From assembly GCF_000213175.1 (NCBI RefSeq), contig NW_009799099.1, positions 1,945,115 to 2,009,114 on the forward strand: 64,000 nt of DNA. The letters are read 5' to 3'. Source of the DNA: Neurospora tetrasperma FGSC 2508 (lineage: Eukaryota > Ascomycota > Sordariomycetes > Sordariales > Sordariaceae). Positions 24,173-36,290 of this stretch are shown here, piece by piece. Numbering within the stretch: the stretch's first letter is position 1; each line of letters begins with the position of its first letter. Both the position numbers and the translations under genes were made by a program. Below the pieces are notes generated by a model that was not told where the DNA came from, searched no databases, and worked only from the letters and a program-made list of their open reading frames with translations.

Positions 24173-24261
24173 ACACATACATACATACATACATACATAC
24201 ATACATACATACATACATACATACATACATACATACATACATACATACATACATACATACA
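24173..24261. repeat. (ACAT)n tetranucleotide microsatellite
   Basis: About 22 uninterrupted units of acat. Both strands read as spurious Tyr/Ile/His/Thr or Cys/Met/Val repeats, so frames through it are not genes. Confidence 0.95.
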
Positions 24262-25034
24262 CTAGAATGGCTTGGGAAAATGCCTGTCAACGTACTCTCC
24301 TCGTTTCCGGTGTTCTGGTTTTCTGGCGCTATTACTTTTGGGGCGCACATGCTGGCTGCTGGCTGCAGGCAGTAGAATTATCTCCGCCCAGTACCCATGT
24401 ACACGGTTGTATTAGTCGACTTTGCATAAGCGCAGCAACAATTAGGTACTTTTTCTCTTGGCTTGCCTTTTGGATGGCCTGACAAAGGTGCGCCAACGGC
24501 TTTACAGCTTTCTTCGAGTCCGCATGCAGGTCCTGAAATATCCTTTTCTGTACTTACAAACTAGGAAAGGGGAGGAAGAGGAGGAGGAGAGAGAAAGGGG
24601 TGTTGGGGGGGGGGTGCCTCTATGGCACTATACCTACCTCCTCCCTCCTCTGTACCGACCACATCTACCTACCTACCTACCCACCTAGTCCCCTACATCT
24701 TCCTAATTTTCTCCAGTCTATACCCATATCTCCGGCTGGTGGCTGAAGATTTCCTTCGTTCTGTTATTATTTAATCCTTCCTTCCCCTCTTACATATATC
24801 CATATCTCGTTGAGGGACCGCTGCGTGTCTAGGTGGCACTGAAATTTTAACCTCTCACCTTGTTTTGTTATTTACCGTTGAACTCTTTCGATCGATTTCT
24901 CGACTGTCGTTTTCGTTAAATCGTCACATTTGTAATTCACTGACCAGAAGTATCTTCTCGTTCTCTCATACCAGAGCTTCGAATACTGCATAACAAGCTC
25001 TTTGGAAACGAGAGGTAATATAGCGGGATCTACG

Positions 25035-27231
25035 ATGGCGGATCCGAGCAGTGATGTCCAGGTTGCCCCGGATGAGGAAGTGAAGGCTTATAAGATTCAT
25101 GTGAGTACATTAGCTCAACTCGTCTTTATGCTGAGACATTTGGCTAATCCGCGATCACCAGATCCCGACCAAGCATCTTGACCTCACCAGACAGAAGCTC
25201 GAGCTTACTCGTCTTCCCCACGAAGGTTCCAGCTCAGGCAACAGGTCTAAAGATTGGTGGGAGCCGAAGCCGATCGTGGAACCGCTCATTGATTTTTGGT
25301 ATGCACAACACCGACGCCAGATGGCATATTTTGTCATGGGTTTAGGGGCAGCAGGACACTAGACTAACATGTAACTCCTGCATAGGCTCGAGAGATACTC
25401 CTGGCGCGAAGCGGAAAGCACGCTCAACAGCACCCTCCCCCAGTTCCGCACCACCATCACCCTTCTGAATCTCGGCAACGCCGCCCTCCGAGTCCATTTC
25501 ATCCACGCCCGCTCTCCAGACCCCGAGGCCGTGCCTCTCCTCCTGATCCCTCCGTTCCCCTTCACCAACCTGTCCCTGGGGCACCTCATCAAGCCTCTCA
25601 CAGATCCTGATGCGGCATCAGAAGATGGCACTCATCCGAGACAACAAGCCTTTCATCTCGTCATCCCCTCCCTCCCCGGTCTCGGTCTAAGCGACGCCCT
25701 CCCAGCCAACATCCCCCCCATCCCCGCCTCCGCCACGATCCTCGAGACTCTGATGCTCCGCCTTGGCTACGCCCAGTACCTCGTCACTGGTTCCGGACCG
25801 GGCCACCTCTCGCCGGCTGCCATCGACTTCCGGGTGGTCAACAGGCTGGCCACGCACCACACCAAGTCGTGCCTGGGCGCGCACCTGATTGCTCCCCCCC
25901 TCAAAGCGCCAACGAGAAACGAGCAAGGTACCGGGGCGTGGGTTAAGTGGAAGGTGGCCAAGATGTTGAAGAAGGAGAAGTGGGGATATAAAGGGGAGGA
26001 TTGGGGGGCTTGGGCGGCGGGGAATAATGGCAACGGGGGGAAGACGACCAATAAGGAAAAGAGGAAGTTGGGCCTGAACGCTCTCGGTGGCGACGGTGGT
26101 CTCACAGAGGACCCCAACACGCTGGCTTACGCGCTGTGCGACTCCCCTACCGGCATGCTCGTCTTCGTGCTGAGGGGGTTGCGTGCCATGGGGTTGGATG
26201 AAACAGCCTTGTCCTCGCCATTTTTCACGCATGAGAAGATCATTACGCTGACAAACATGTTGTGGTTACCCGGCCCGGAGACGGCCATGAGGTACTGGGC
26301 GCATTGCGCGGCCTATCCTGAGGATGATGGTGAAAAAAGTAGCGCGAGCAAATTGAGCGGGAAGAAGCCCAAGGTCGCGATAACAGTCTTCACGGGCACG
26401 GGGAGCAACAGCAGTAGATCTCCAGCAGCAGGACAGGATTCCACTGAAACGACAACAGCCAAAGCTGCTGCAGGAGCATCAAGCGACGCTCTCCCCACTC
26501 TCAACAAGCAAGTCCCTTTGTCCCGCGCCCAAGCCGCTGCCCACTCAGCCGAACAACACACCTACGTCTGCCCGGCATGGGGCAATTCCGTCTATGACGT
26601 CGTCTTCCAAGAGCGCGTCTCAGGACACGCTGAAGGATTGCTAGCTTTCACGCGGCCCGAGATCATCGTCGCTGGCGTGAAGGGGCTGGCGAAGGAAGTG
26701 TTGGCGCGAGATTCGCGACTAAAGGCAGCAAAGTCCCAGAACTCCCATCAGCAGCAGCCTTCGAAAGAAGAGCAACAACTACACCCACAACAAACCGCTG
26801 CCGTTGGCGGGTCCTCACTAACATCCTTCCCTTCGCCTCCGTCAACAGAACATGGCCCCGCCGGGCCTCTCGCCCCTCTAGACAAAGTCGTTGTCGTCCC
26901 CGCTTCTCCCGTCGATGAGAACCTGATTAGCAGCAGCGGTAACCCCTCCAGCGGGAATAATAACAATGGACTCAAAAAACCACCCTCTGTGGTAGTAGCC
27001 ATCGCCCCCGGAACCTCCACGATCCTCGAAGAAGCGGAAGATAGTGACGAGGAGAAAAATCGTGGTAGATCGACGAAACCGGAAAAGGGCAAAGCGGTCG
27101 CTGCTGCTAGTGTGCCGCCACCACCGTCGAACAATAATCCTAACCTGCTAAATCTGCCGACGAGGAATCAGTCGGAGGGCGAGAGTCCGGAAACGCTGGT
27201 AAATACGCCGAGCCCAGCGCCGAGTTCTTAG
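25035..27231 (+). CDS. Epoxide-hydrolase-like alpha/beta-hydrolase fold, catalytic motifs lost
   Basis: Three exons: 25035-25100, 25162-25298 and 25386-27231 (introns 61 and 87 nt), giving 682 aa. The start MADPSSDVQVAPDEEVKAYK and the block IPTKHLDLTRQKLELTRLPH, then WLERYSWREAE and LPQFRTTI, match the N-terminal domain of microsomal-type epoxide hydrolases (family start I..LD..RQKL..TRLP; W...YDWR..E..LN..PQF.T.I). The hydrolase core follows, but the HGWPG oxyanion motif is replaced by LLLIPPFPFTNLS (about 119-131) and the nucleophile motif GGDWG by TGSGPGHLS (about residues 202-210). The expected Asp is therefore absent. After about residue 450 the sequence becomes Gln/Ser/Pro/Asn-rich and disordered to the end, an extension of roughly 200 residues beyond the family. 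Likely a pseudoenzyme or binding protein; function unknown. Confidence 0.8.
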
Positions 27232-28055
27232 GGTGGACGAGGGGGTGCGTTGGCGGTGATAAGGGGGTGAAGCACAAGGGAGGAGAGGAAGGAAAGGTGG
27301 AAAGGTTCTAATGATGTGATTTGGACATTGATGTAAAACAGGGATTTGGCTTAGATGGATTCTCTTCAACAACCACACTTTTTGATAAGCGGACACTTTC
27401 GGGAACGCCTTTTTGTTAATTATGATGATCCATTTCTGTTTTTGAGAGCTCAAATGATACCATGGAGAAAGTAACAATGAAAGGAAGGGAAATCGAAGCA
27501 GAACTTCAGATTTGGGTGAATCGACACAAAGAAGCTGTACTACCTACCAACCATCCATACGGAGAGCGATGCAAAGTGAAATGACCCCACACACCTACGA
27601 TGGGTAATCGAGTAGACAGGGTCTCACCAAACCCTCATAGTGATAATCGGCATATCGAAAGCTTAAAAGAAGACTTTTAGGAATGATAGAAAGAAGATAA
27701 AAGTAAAATAAGAAACAAATGGGTATCTTGGATCAATGGTTCTCTTCTCGCTAAGAAAATGCACCCCAAAACGGAAACCCGCATCACTGACTGACTGAAT
27801 ATCAACATGCCGCCTCTTGAAAAAAAAAGAGCCACACAGACCGTTCTCAGCGCCAGACCTTAGCTAAGATACAATGGAAAAATCTCGAAGACTGCAGGAA
27901 AAATCCCGTCAGAGTAAAGTAGTGGTGATCACAGACTCTGCTGCATCACGCTACTGCTATCTCTATTCGATATAGGAGGAAACCACCACTGGTTGAGGAA
28001 GAAGCGCGAGTGAGCAAACAAAGGTCAAGTCCTGAGGAGAACATACCAGCAGAAG
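27232..28055. other. Convergent 3' flanks
   Basis: Non-coding, somewhat A-rich space between two convergent genes. Nothing recognised. Confidence 0.5.
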
Positions 28056-28993
28056 TCAGCAATCCGGCCTCCTTCGCTTCTCAAACAGCCACTTGTTGGT
28101 GAGCGTAACACTCGACACATTCGACCGCTTTCCAGACGCCGGGGTCGGCGTGGCCGGACCTTCGCCAAACACACTGCTGCCTGTGCTAGAACCAAAAGCG
28201 TTGCTGCTGATGCTCGATCCAAAGGGGTTGCTCATCGTGCTGGCGCCGAGCGGGCTGAAAGCGTTCACCGTAATCTGCTTGTTCCCTTGCATGACCTTCT
28301 GAAACAGAGGGCTGACGGGCGAAGGCGAGTACGGCTCGCTGAGAGTTATTTCCGAGCTACCGTTCTTGGCCATCGACAGCGCAGAGCCGCCCGTTTTCAT
28401 GCTAGCCGGCGTTCCTGCCATTGATGGCGTCCGGGAATACTTGGGAGGTGTGCTGATGGCGGTGGCCCCTGGGGTCGCTTTCGCGATTGGTGGTAGTCCG
28501 AGAAGCTTCCTTTGGGAAGGCGTCAGGGGGATGTCGGCGAAATCATCTGCCGGGCGGAAGAGCGGCAGTAATGCTACAACAATGTTGACCAGAGGGACCA
28601 GGAGGAGAGCGGCGTAGATCCAGCTACCGTAGCTTTTCCAGCTCAAGGTGAGGCTAACACATCAACGGTCAGCACTGGCGGTACCATCTATTGTACGGTT
28701 GTCCCCAAGACAAGTTAAGTTCATGGGATGAGACGGTTGGGGGGAAAAGTTGCGTACAAATCCACGCGGAAGTAAGGATGCAAAACTGCCCGCAGCCCCT
28801 CGATAAGGAAGAGTGCCAAAGAGTTGTATGCAATCTGCCTCACGTTCTCTTCGCCAAAGACAGTCCTTCTTCGCCGTTTCTCCAATTCGGTCAGTAGAGG
28901 ATGCCTCCAGTTGCCGGGACCCGCTTGGACCGTGGCGGCGGGGGCGGTTTGCTTGACCGGAGTCAGGACAGTTCGGGTCACGGTCGTCGCCAT
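28056..28993 (-). CDS. pom34: Nucleoporin POM34
   Basis: Two exons: 28993-28758 and 28653-28056, with a 104-nt intron gtacgc...gttag, giving 277 aa. The N-terminus has a Pro/Ala-rich stretch, then WRHPLLTELEKRRRRTVFGE, a first membrane segment (IAYNSLALFLIEGLRAVLHP), a short loop, and a second after the splice junction (WIYAALLLVPLVNIVVALLP). The segment DIPLTPSQRKLLGLPP is the family signature after the second helix. The C-terminal half is Ser/Pro-rich with FG-type motifs (NPFG, NAFG, VFG). POM34 is a transmembrane-ring nucleoporin with both ends on the pore side, working with the POM152 ring. The C-terminal end (FEKRRRPDC) could change if a further intron exists. Confidence 0.85.
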
Positions 28994-31900
28994 GGTCGAG
29001 TTGAATAATCAGGTAGAAGTATAGAGGGTGATCGTGAAGGAAGTTGAAAGATATCGATGATGTGCTGGGTGGTCGGAGGGCGCTCTTCGTTCTTTGATGG
29101 GGTTGATAGGTCTATCAGTATCGTCACTGATCTTGTCGATGATGTCGTCCAATTTTGCGACCGTACTGCAGCCGATCGATTAAGCTGCTTTTGTGACCTA
29201 TAAGTCGTTCTCGCTGTCGATGATGATTAATAACAGATGAGATGACCGTCGCCGTAGGTGCACACGGAGGTTGAGCTCGTCAATGGCTGGTTTCCGGGCG
29301 TTTTCTGTTGTCGTCAGTCGCAAGTCAGAGGAAAAACTGATACCAGTCGCGCGCCGCGAAACTTGAGGTCAACACTCGACCCGAACCCAGGTGTCGCGGG
29401 ACAGTCCAGAGTGGGACTTCAAATGTGCCAGTGTTTGCTTGGCAAACAAGCTTTCAGGCGCCGGGCAGGCAAGACCAAAGCTTGTTGCCGGCCACTGCCG
29501 GACCCAGCACCAAGCAGAAACTCGGCTTATAGGGTTAGGGTTGAGCACTGGGCCATCTGTTCAGCTCGGGGATCCACCATCCCCACAAACCAACACGAAC
29601 CTCGTCACAAGTCGACTTGATATTCGCGACAACATCGAGAACTTGTTGACACTTCACTCATTCATCTACACAACAGGGGTTGAACGAAAACGCGTCGAGT
29701 CTCGCAAAAACTGTAACATATTTTCTTTTCTTACCTGAGTCTGGTTTTCCGCGCGAGCAAGCGCATTCTCTTTCCGTTCAGTGAATCGTGCTCTATCAGC
29801 TCATCAGTTCATGTCAACGTGAGATTCCGTCCCCTTCATTGACCCTTCTTTCCTTGGACTTCCCCCCGCTCATTCTTCTCTGCTCAGAGTAAAGCTTACT
29901 CCTCTTCTGAGTGCAAGCTGTGTCTGCTCTGATGAATTCGTGCAAAAACACCTCGTGAGGTTCTCAGTCTTCTCCTCCAATTGCCTGGAAAGATATATCA
30001 CTTCGACTTGCGCATAACAGATCAACAGCACGTACATCACGCAATCCTATGATGGGGGTTGAACAATCCGAGTCGCCTCATGTTCTACGAGTGTTCCATC
30101 TATCACGATTAGCTTGAGCCAGTGTCGCAAGATAGTTGTCGACAATCAAGGCTGGCATATCAGACTCACTTGACACAGGCTGTCTGCCGATTGGCATCAT
30201 CGCACTGTTGCTTACAGTTTGCTGTCTTCTCCTTATCCGTCATCCAGCTCAGTTTGGACTTCATCATCTTGTCCCTGTTTCTATGTCAGCCAAGATATCG
30301 TTGAGCTGTCCCGGTAATTGGCCCTGTGACTGGCCCGGGACAGCAGTCGATGGTAGCGATGCCCAACCCGTTCGATCGCATTTGAGCTAGAAACGACTCT
30401 ACAGCCATTCTATCAGAAGAGTTTGCACATTTATCTTATGATCCGGGGCCCCGCCATTCCAAGGATTACCGATCTGGCAATCCGCCTGACAGGCTATAGA
30501 CACCGCAGTCCATCTGTCTCTGGTGTTACTGGCAACAGGGATGCGGTGCGATTCATTTACACGTGGCTTCTCCGGACTCAGGAACTCGGTGCGAACTTTG
30601 GGGGGATAAAATACCTCCGTCGACACAGGCTGCCATCTGGAAAGTATGCACATAGACTGGTTAGGGCAGTGTATAGATATGAGGTACTAAGAGCAGTGAT
30701 ACGGTGTACCTGAATTACCCAAGCAAGGGAGATAACCCGCAATAGGCATCACTCAACTCGATAAACTTCAAGATGAAGATCTTACTGCTATCTCTCATCA
30801 TATAGGCTGGCGGGAGGCACGCGCCATCCGTCAGGTAAGCCTAAACACTCTTTCTCTGCCGGTAAACGGGGCATGGGACGAACAAGAAGGCCTGGAAACT
30901 CTCCGTCAACGCAAAAGACAACGGCCAGCACTGGGCGACCGATTCACACAACACAACATCAATACAGAAAATTCCCATTCAGACACACATTCATTCAGGC
31001 GCACGCATTCCCGTCCCTTCTGCGCCATTCGTCCTCGCTGCTACCCCTGCCTTTCCTTATTGCCTGCCCTCCCCCGGACTGGCACAGATAACGTGCTGAC
31101 CAGACTAAAAGCCAGAGTGATGGAGATTTCCCTTAGCGCAATTTGGTCGTGGAGGTTGGGTACTGTGAAAATAAACGGGGGTGGAGGTTGGCTAGGATCC
31201 GGAAATGCGACGGATGAGGGCGTTCGGATGATGTCTGTAAACTTTGTGGCTGGCAGGATTCGGATGGGACTGACTTTGTGAGAAGCATTGAATGGGACTT
31301 TTGATTACCATGGGAAGAGGAACCACAGCTTAGTAGTGCGCCGTTCACCATTCCTGTAGCAAACAATGAGAAACCTCTGTGTTCCTGACAGATTCGAGAT
31401 TCGGTGTTTTAAGCGGATGTCCACCTGGTCGTGGGATGCCAGCAGTTCCCGAGTTGGGTGCCCTTGGCTGTATTCTGGCTTCTCTCAGTGGCTGCCTTTT
31501 GGCTGCATTCTGCTTCCAAGGTACTTCTCGAAGCCAGCGAGCTGCAGCCGGAAAAGGGGTACCGCATGGAAGGCTCGGAAAGGCCGCATGCAGAAAAAGC
31601 TTGAAGGAACCACGGCAGCGCGGGCATCCACTCGAAGGGACGCGAGCTGCGTTGCTCGGAACATGACTGGTGCATATCGTCGCATGGGGTCATGCATAGA
31701 GCATGCACACAAGAAGGTAAGTTATGGAGTCAACCGGAAATAATTCAATGCAACACATGTATGATATGGCTCCCAGAGTAACCACTGAACAACCACTGGT
31801 GGCTTTCAGTTGTCAGACTATTCATAATCGTCACCGCTCGCGGGCACTCTCCGTCGTGGACTCGGGAAGATAAGCACAAATTTCGGAGGGCGAGCTTTGA

Positions 31901-34619
31901 GTGAGCACAGGCTCCCTAGTCTTTAGTCAGGCATCTTCGGTATCTGGCGGATCAAGTTTCTTGTTGTTCCAGTCCAGGTCGAACCCTCGACAACCTTTTT
32001 CCAGTGGGTTTTTCTGACGTCTCTGCGCGGTTCCTGACCCCATCCTGGCCTGGCTCATCCAAGACGAATAAACGTGGACTCCAAAGCGGAATGTCAACGG
32101 CGGATTGAGAAGACACCAACGACTTTGTAGGGCTGTGAACAGCTACTGGGAACTGTTTTGATGCCCATGAGAACGCATGAAAGAAACCAACGTAATGAGA
32201 GGAATGAAAGCCGTCCTTGGTGTTTGCGGCAGTGGCATGGTCTCGGTGGTCTGGCCCGGGTGACCCGGCTGCAGTCTGGTGTACAGTGTACACGGTACAT
32301 CTCTGTATGGATGTAATCTGTTAGCGTGGCTTTCTGAGGATGGCAAAGAACCTCAGTTTTCATACAAGAAATGTATGGCTTAACACTCATCTGGCCCCTG
32401 TTTCTTGGATGACCAGCGTACCGAACTAGCAAGTTATATCCACGCAAAGGTGTATGTACATAGTACGTCAATTTGTCTTAGACGAGCCTGGTGCGAAATG
32501 GTGCCGAACGTCGCGCGCGTATGGTAGAGACGAGAAACCGCAACAGAGCATCATCAAAAGCACTGTCGAGAGAGCCCGCAAAGTGGGGGCCATCGAGGGA
32601 GCGCGTGGAAACGGCAAAGCTCGGTATATGCAGAAGACAGAAACTCATGTAACTATCTCCACCATATCTGCGCCAGCTGTCTCTCTTGGCGCCAAGTCCA
32701 GTCACTAGTCTTTGATGCTTTTATCACGACTTCGCGAAGAACTGGTATATCGTGAAACTGATTGCATCAGTCAGCTCAGCGCGCCCAAAAGGAGGCTATT
32801 TACCCGGATGAGGCTTATATCCGGTTCCGGTAGAGTTGATGCAATAGCTGGAAGAAAAGCCGGGGAAAGTATCTTGTACTTGGGTTTTTGCGTGGGCGTG
32901 GGAAGGTACATGAGCTTTTGTCATCTGCATAAGCATTTTTGCGTGTGTACTGCGTACATACATAGAGCGTCTGCTCTTCACCGACCAACTGACCATCGCG
33001 ACACTGCAACCAATGAACAGTTTACTTTCGTTGGAATGGAGCTAAGACGGTCCCCAAGATGGAGTTGCGACTGGCCGACTGGAGCCCAGGTAAAATGACT
33101 TGTTCCACTCTTCACCCAGCTGGTCCGAGCTTATGGCTAGGGTGCTTCGCGATCCCCACTACGATGTGCTGGTGCTGTCACCACAAAACAGCTCATCAGT
33201 CAAATCGTGACGCCAGGACGACTACACTACCATCCATTCCCCATGCTCTCTGTATCGAACTCAGCTGCCTCGCTAGTTACGACCTCGGTGGTGATCTCTT
33301 CCAACTATTCCCCAGCCGGGGTAAAATGAAGCGAAGGTGATGAAGGAACGATCTCCATCCAAGACCTGATTGCCGAGGCGGTTAAACTTGGCGTATCACT
33401 AAGATTGAAGTGGTGAAGTGCTTTTCCCCATTCTTTATTCACCCTCCGCGGGATTGCGAAGACGTTGATAATGTCTGGTTAACAATTCCCGCACACAAAA
33501 TATTTGCACAACCTTAAGCTCTCTCAGGGTCTCCAGACATGCGGTCTGCGTCCGATCATTTAGGTTTCCTCTAGCTATGCACAACTAAGCAGCGCCAAAG
33601 CCGAAAATGGCTTTTTGTTCCATCATTGCGCCGCTCCGATGTTCCCGTTTCCGCCCATGTGCAGCAGAAAGAACGGTACCTGACGAACTGTGGGTTCTTC
33701 TCGACCGCCTTGCCTATGTGGAGGGTCTGCTGGCTGAATGGATGGGAGGATGTGGTTGGCGGCGCGAGTCGTGCTTCCTTCGTGCTTTTGTTTCTACACT
33801 AGGCTTCTTTTTTTTTTCCCTCCGTCGCAAATCGCCATGACCACGGTGATTCTCGGTCCACAATCTCCACCGGATGATCCTTGCCTTATCCTTTGTACAC
33901 AGTACCTTGCAAGCCTTGGTTCGGTGAGAGGTCGGTGGACAACAGGGCCGTTGGTGCCTCTCGTCGTTGGCTCGCTGCTACGTACAATCCGCACCAACAC
34001 CTACCAAGGTGAGCTAGGGTAGCGGCTAAGAAGCAGGTACCACCGGAGAGTAATCCACAAGCGACCGGCATTGTGCGGTGTCCGCTTGTGTCGGCAGCGA
34101 ACGCCGTAATGGCACCGCTAGGTCGTGCTCTTTTGGCCGAAAACGCTCCTCGACAGGCGCTGTTGTTGTTGTGTGCCTGATGTCAAAGTTGCTGTTAGTA
34201 AGGCGATTCGCAGGGGAGTTACCATCAGAAGGGACGGGACGAAGAGAACCAAGCTGTCAGCAAGGCAGAGCTTTTGCAGGGAATAGCCAGGGCTGGGAGA
34301 AAGAGGTCACGGCACTACTCCATCGGCCATCGGATCCGACTGATGTGGTGGTGGTGGTTGGAGTGGTCGATTGACTGGTTGGGGTCCTTGTCGTGTCGTT
34401 CTGACGGTCAGGCCCGCATCGAGAGAGCATGGGGTAAATTCGCGCAATGGAGTGAGGGATGCCCTGCTCCTCCCGCCCTGCAAGCCAAACCGTGACAAGC
34501 TGTCCGTCCACTGCCCGTCTTCCGGGTGGCCAAGCTTTGGGTCAAGTGGAACCTCCCGCGCCCAGAGCTCTACTGGTCAGCGTGCCGTGCACAGTTCCTC
34601 GACGCCCTCGCACTAACGG
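28994..34619. other. 5.6-kb interval without a recognisable gene
   Basis: Open frames are short, overlap on both strands and show no family features. Visible items are a telomere-type motif (29530-29542), a 10-bp perfect hairpin (gctgtcccgg 30305-30314 with ccgggacagc 30335-30344) and a diverged inverted pair near 32000-32075 and 32467-32545. It may hold long leaders or non-coding RNAs; the sequence alone does not decide. Confidence 0.5.
29530..29542 (+). promoter_or_regulatory. Telomere-like TTAGGG double motif upstream of POM34
   Basis: tagggttagggtt lies about 540 bases upstream of the POM34 ATG. Same motif type as in the SPC3/HID1 promoter. Confidence 0.35.
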
Positions 34620-34647
34620 TTTTTTTTTTTTTTTTTTTTTTTTTTTT
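34620..34647. repeat. T28 homopolymer at edge of duplicated block
   Basis: A run of 28 T immediately before the duplicated segment. The corresponding T run at the right copy emerges from the N gap (35727-35732). Confidence 0.9.
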
Positions 34648-35204
34648 CTTTGGCTGGGGCGTGGTTGGGTGGTGATGTGTAAGTAGTAGTGCCCATAAGG
34701 AAGTATCGTGGGCCGTGGGATGGACTTCGGCACGGTAACCTGGCAGCCAGTCTCGCCTGCAGTCTGGCTGCAGTTCGACGGGAGCGAGTTCTTCCACTCC
34801 CTCCTGCCGGATTCACACCCCATCTCAATCGGTTGCCCCGGCGGCATCAATCGCGGACAACACGCACCCCCCCCTCCCGTCAAGAGAAACAGACGACAGT
34901 AAAAAGCTCCACTGGAGGTATTTTGTTTCTCTCTTTTCTTCCCCGTCTGCCCCTTCGATTCACGCGCCCATTCCTCTCTTCTCTTCCCTTCCCCTCAACC
35001 TCACTCGACAGCAATCATCCAGACAGGAGACTTTCCGCCCTAGCCCGCTATTCCAAGTCGGTTCTGCATATCCTCACAAAATCTCCCTGCCCTCGTCCTG
35101 TGTTGTTCGCCAATTCTCCTCCTCTTATCCACCTCCATAATCGAATATATTTCGACCCTACGGCCTTCATCCAACCCGTCTGGTTCTCATCAAGCTTGAA
35201 GCTT
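34642..35204. repeat. Left copy of a near-identical 563-bp duplication
   Basis: Identical to 35727-36290 except one substitution and one inserted base near 35181 (tctggttc versus tctccgttc). It ends abruptly in the N gap. Confidence 0.95.
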
Positions 35205-35726
35205 NNNNNNNNNNNNNNNNNNNNNNNNNNNNNNNNNNNNNNNNNNNNNNNNNNNNNNNNNNNNNNNNNNNNNNNNNNNNNNNNNNNNNNNNNNNNNNNN
35301 NNNNNNNNNNNNNNNNNNNNNNNNNNNNNNNNNNNNNNNNNNNNNNNNNNNNNNNNNNNNNNNNNNNNNNNNNNNNNNNNNNNNNNNNNNNNNNNNNNNN
35401 NNNNNNNNNNNNNNNNNNNNNNNNNNNNNNNNNNNNNNNNNNNNNNNNNNNNNNNNNNNNNNNNNNNNNNNNNNNNNNNNNNNNNNNNNNNNNNNNNNNN
35501 NNNNNNNNNNNNNNNNNNNNNNNNNNNNNNNNNNNNNNNNNNNNNNNNNNNNNNNNNNNNNNNNNNNNNNNNNNNNNNNNNNNNNNNNNNNNNNNNNNNN
35601 NNNNNNNNNNNNNNNNNNNNNNNNNNNNNNNNNNNNNNNNNNNNNNNNNNNNNNNNNNNNNNNNNNNNNNNNNNNNNNNNNNNNNNNNNNNNNNNNNNNN
35701 NNNNNNNNNNNNNNNNNNNNNNNNNN
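35205..35726. other. Assembly gap (522 N)
   Basis: A run of 522 N. Any reading frame crossing it is meaningless. Flanking duplication suggests the join failed at the T homopolymer. Confidence 1.
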
Positions 35727-36290
35727 TTTTTTCTTTGGCTGGGGCGTGGTTGGGTGGTGATGTGTAAGTAGTAGTGCCCATAAGGAAGTATCGTGGGCCG
35801 TGGGATGGACTTCGGCACGGTAACCTGGCAGCCAGTCTCGCCTGCAGTCTGGCTGCAGTTCGACGGGAGCGAGTTCTTCCACTCCCTCCTGCCGGATTCA
35901 CACCCCATCTCAATCGGTTGCCCCGGCGGCATCAATCGCGGACAACACGCACCCCCCCCTCCCGTCAAGAGAAACAGACGACAGTAAAAAGCTCCACTGG
36001 AGGTATTTTGTTTCTCTCTTTTCTTCCCCGTCTGCCCCTTCGATTCACGCGCCCATTCCTCTCTTCTCTTCCCTTCCCCTCAACCTCACTCGACAGCAAT
36101 CATCCAGACAGGAGACTTTCCGCCCTAGCCCGCTATTCCAAGTCGGTTCTGCATATCCTCACAAAATCTCCCTGCCCTCGTCCTGTGTTGTTCGCCAATT
36201 CTCCTCCTCTTATCCACCTCCATAATCGAATATATTTCGACCCTACGGCCTTCATCCAACCCGTCTCCGTTCTCATCAAGCTTGAAGCTT
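35727..36290. repeat. Right copy of the duplication; leader of the next gene
   Basis: The right copy continues without a break into unique sequence (tgcccttgccgactcg...), so it is probably the genuine locus. It is CT-rich like a 5' UTR. Confidence 0.9.

Larger units (their letters stand above)
22309..25034. other. 2.7-kb intergenic region with simple repeats
   Basis: No convincing gene. It contains a T21 run (23015-23035), a G-run followed by a 45-nt hairpin (24005-24061), a (ACAT)n microsatellite (about 24173-24261), a purine-rich block (about 24568-24620) and CCTA repeats (about 24665-24690). The last 300 bases look like the leader of the next gene. Confidence 0.6.

Noticed and set aside
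24042-24350. Frames encoding Cys-Met-Tyr-Val or Tyr-Ile-His-Thr repeats
   Set aside because: Produced by the (ACAT)n microsatellite on both strands.
33366-33385. tRNA A-box-like ttgccgaggcggttaa
   Set aside because: No B-box (GGTTCRANNCC) within 100 bases and no stem complementarity.
34689-35771. Long frames crossing the N gap
   Set aside because: They exist only because N codons are not stops; the flanks are duplicated leader sequence.
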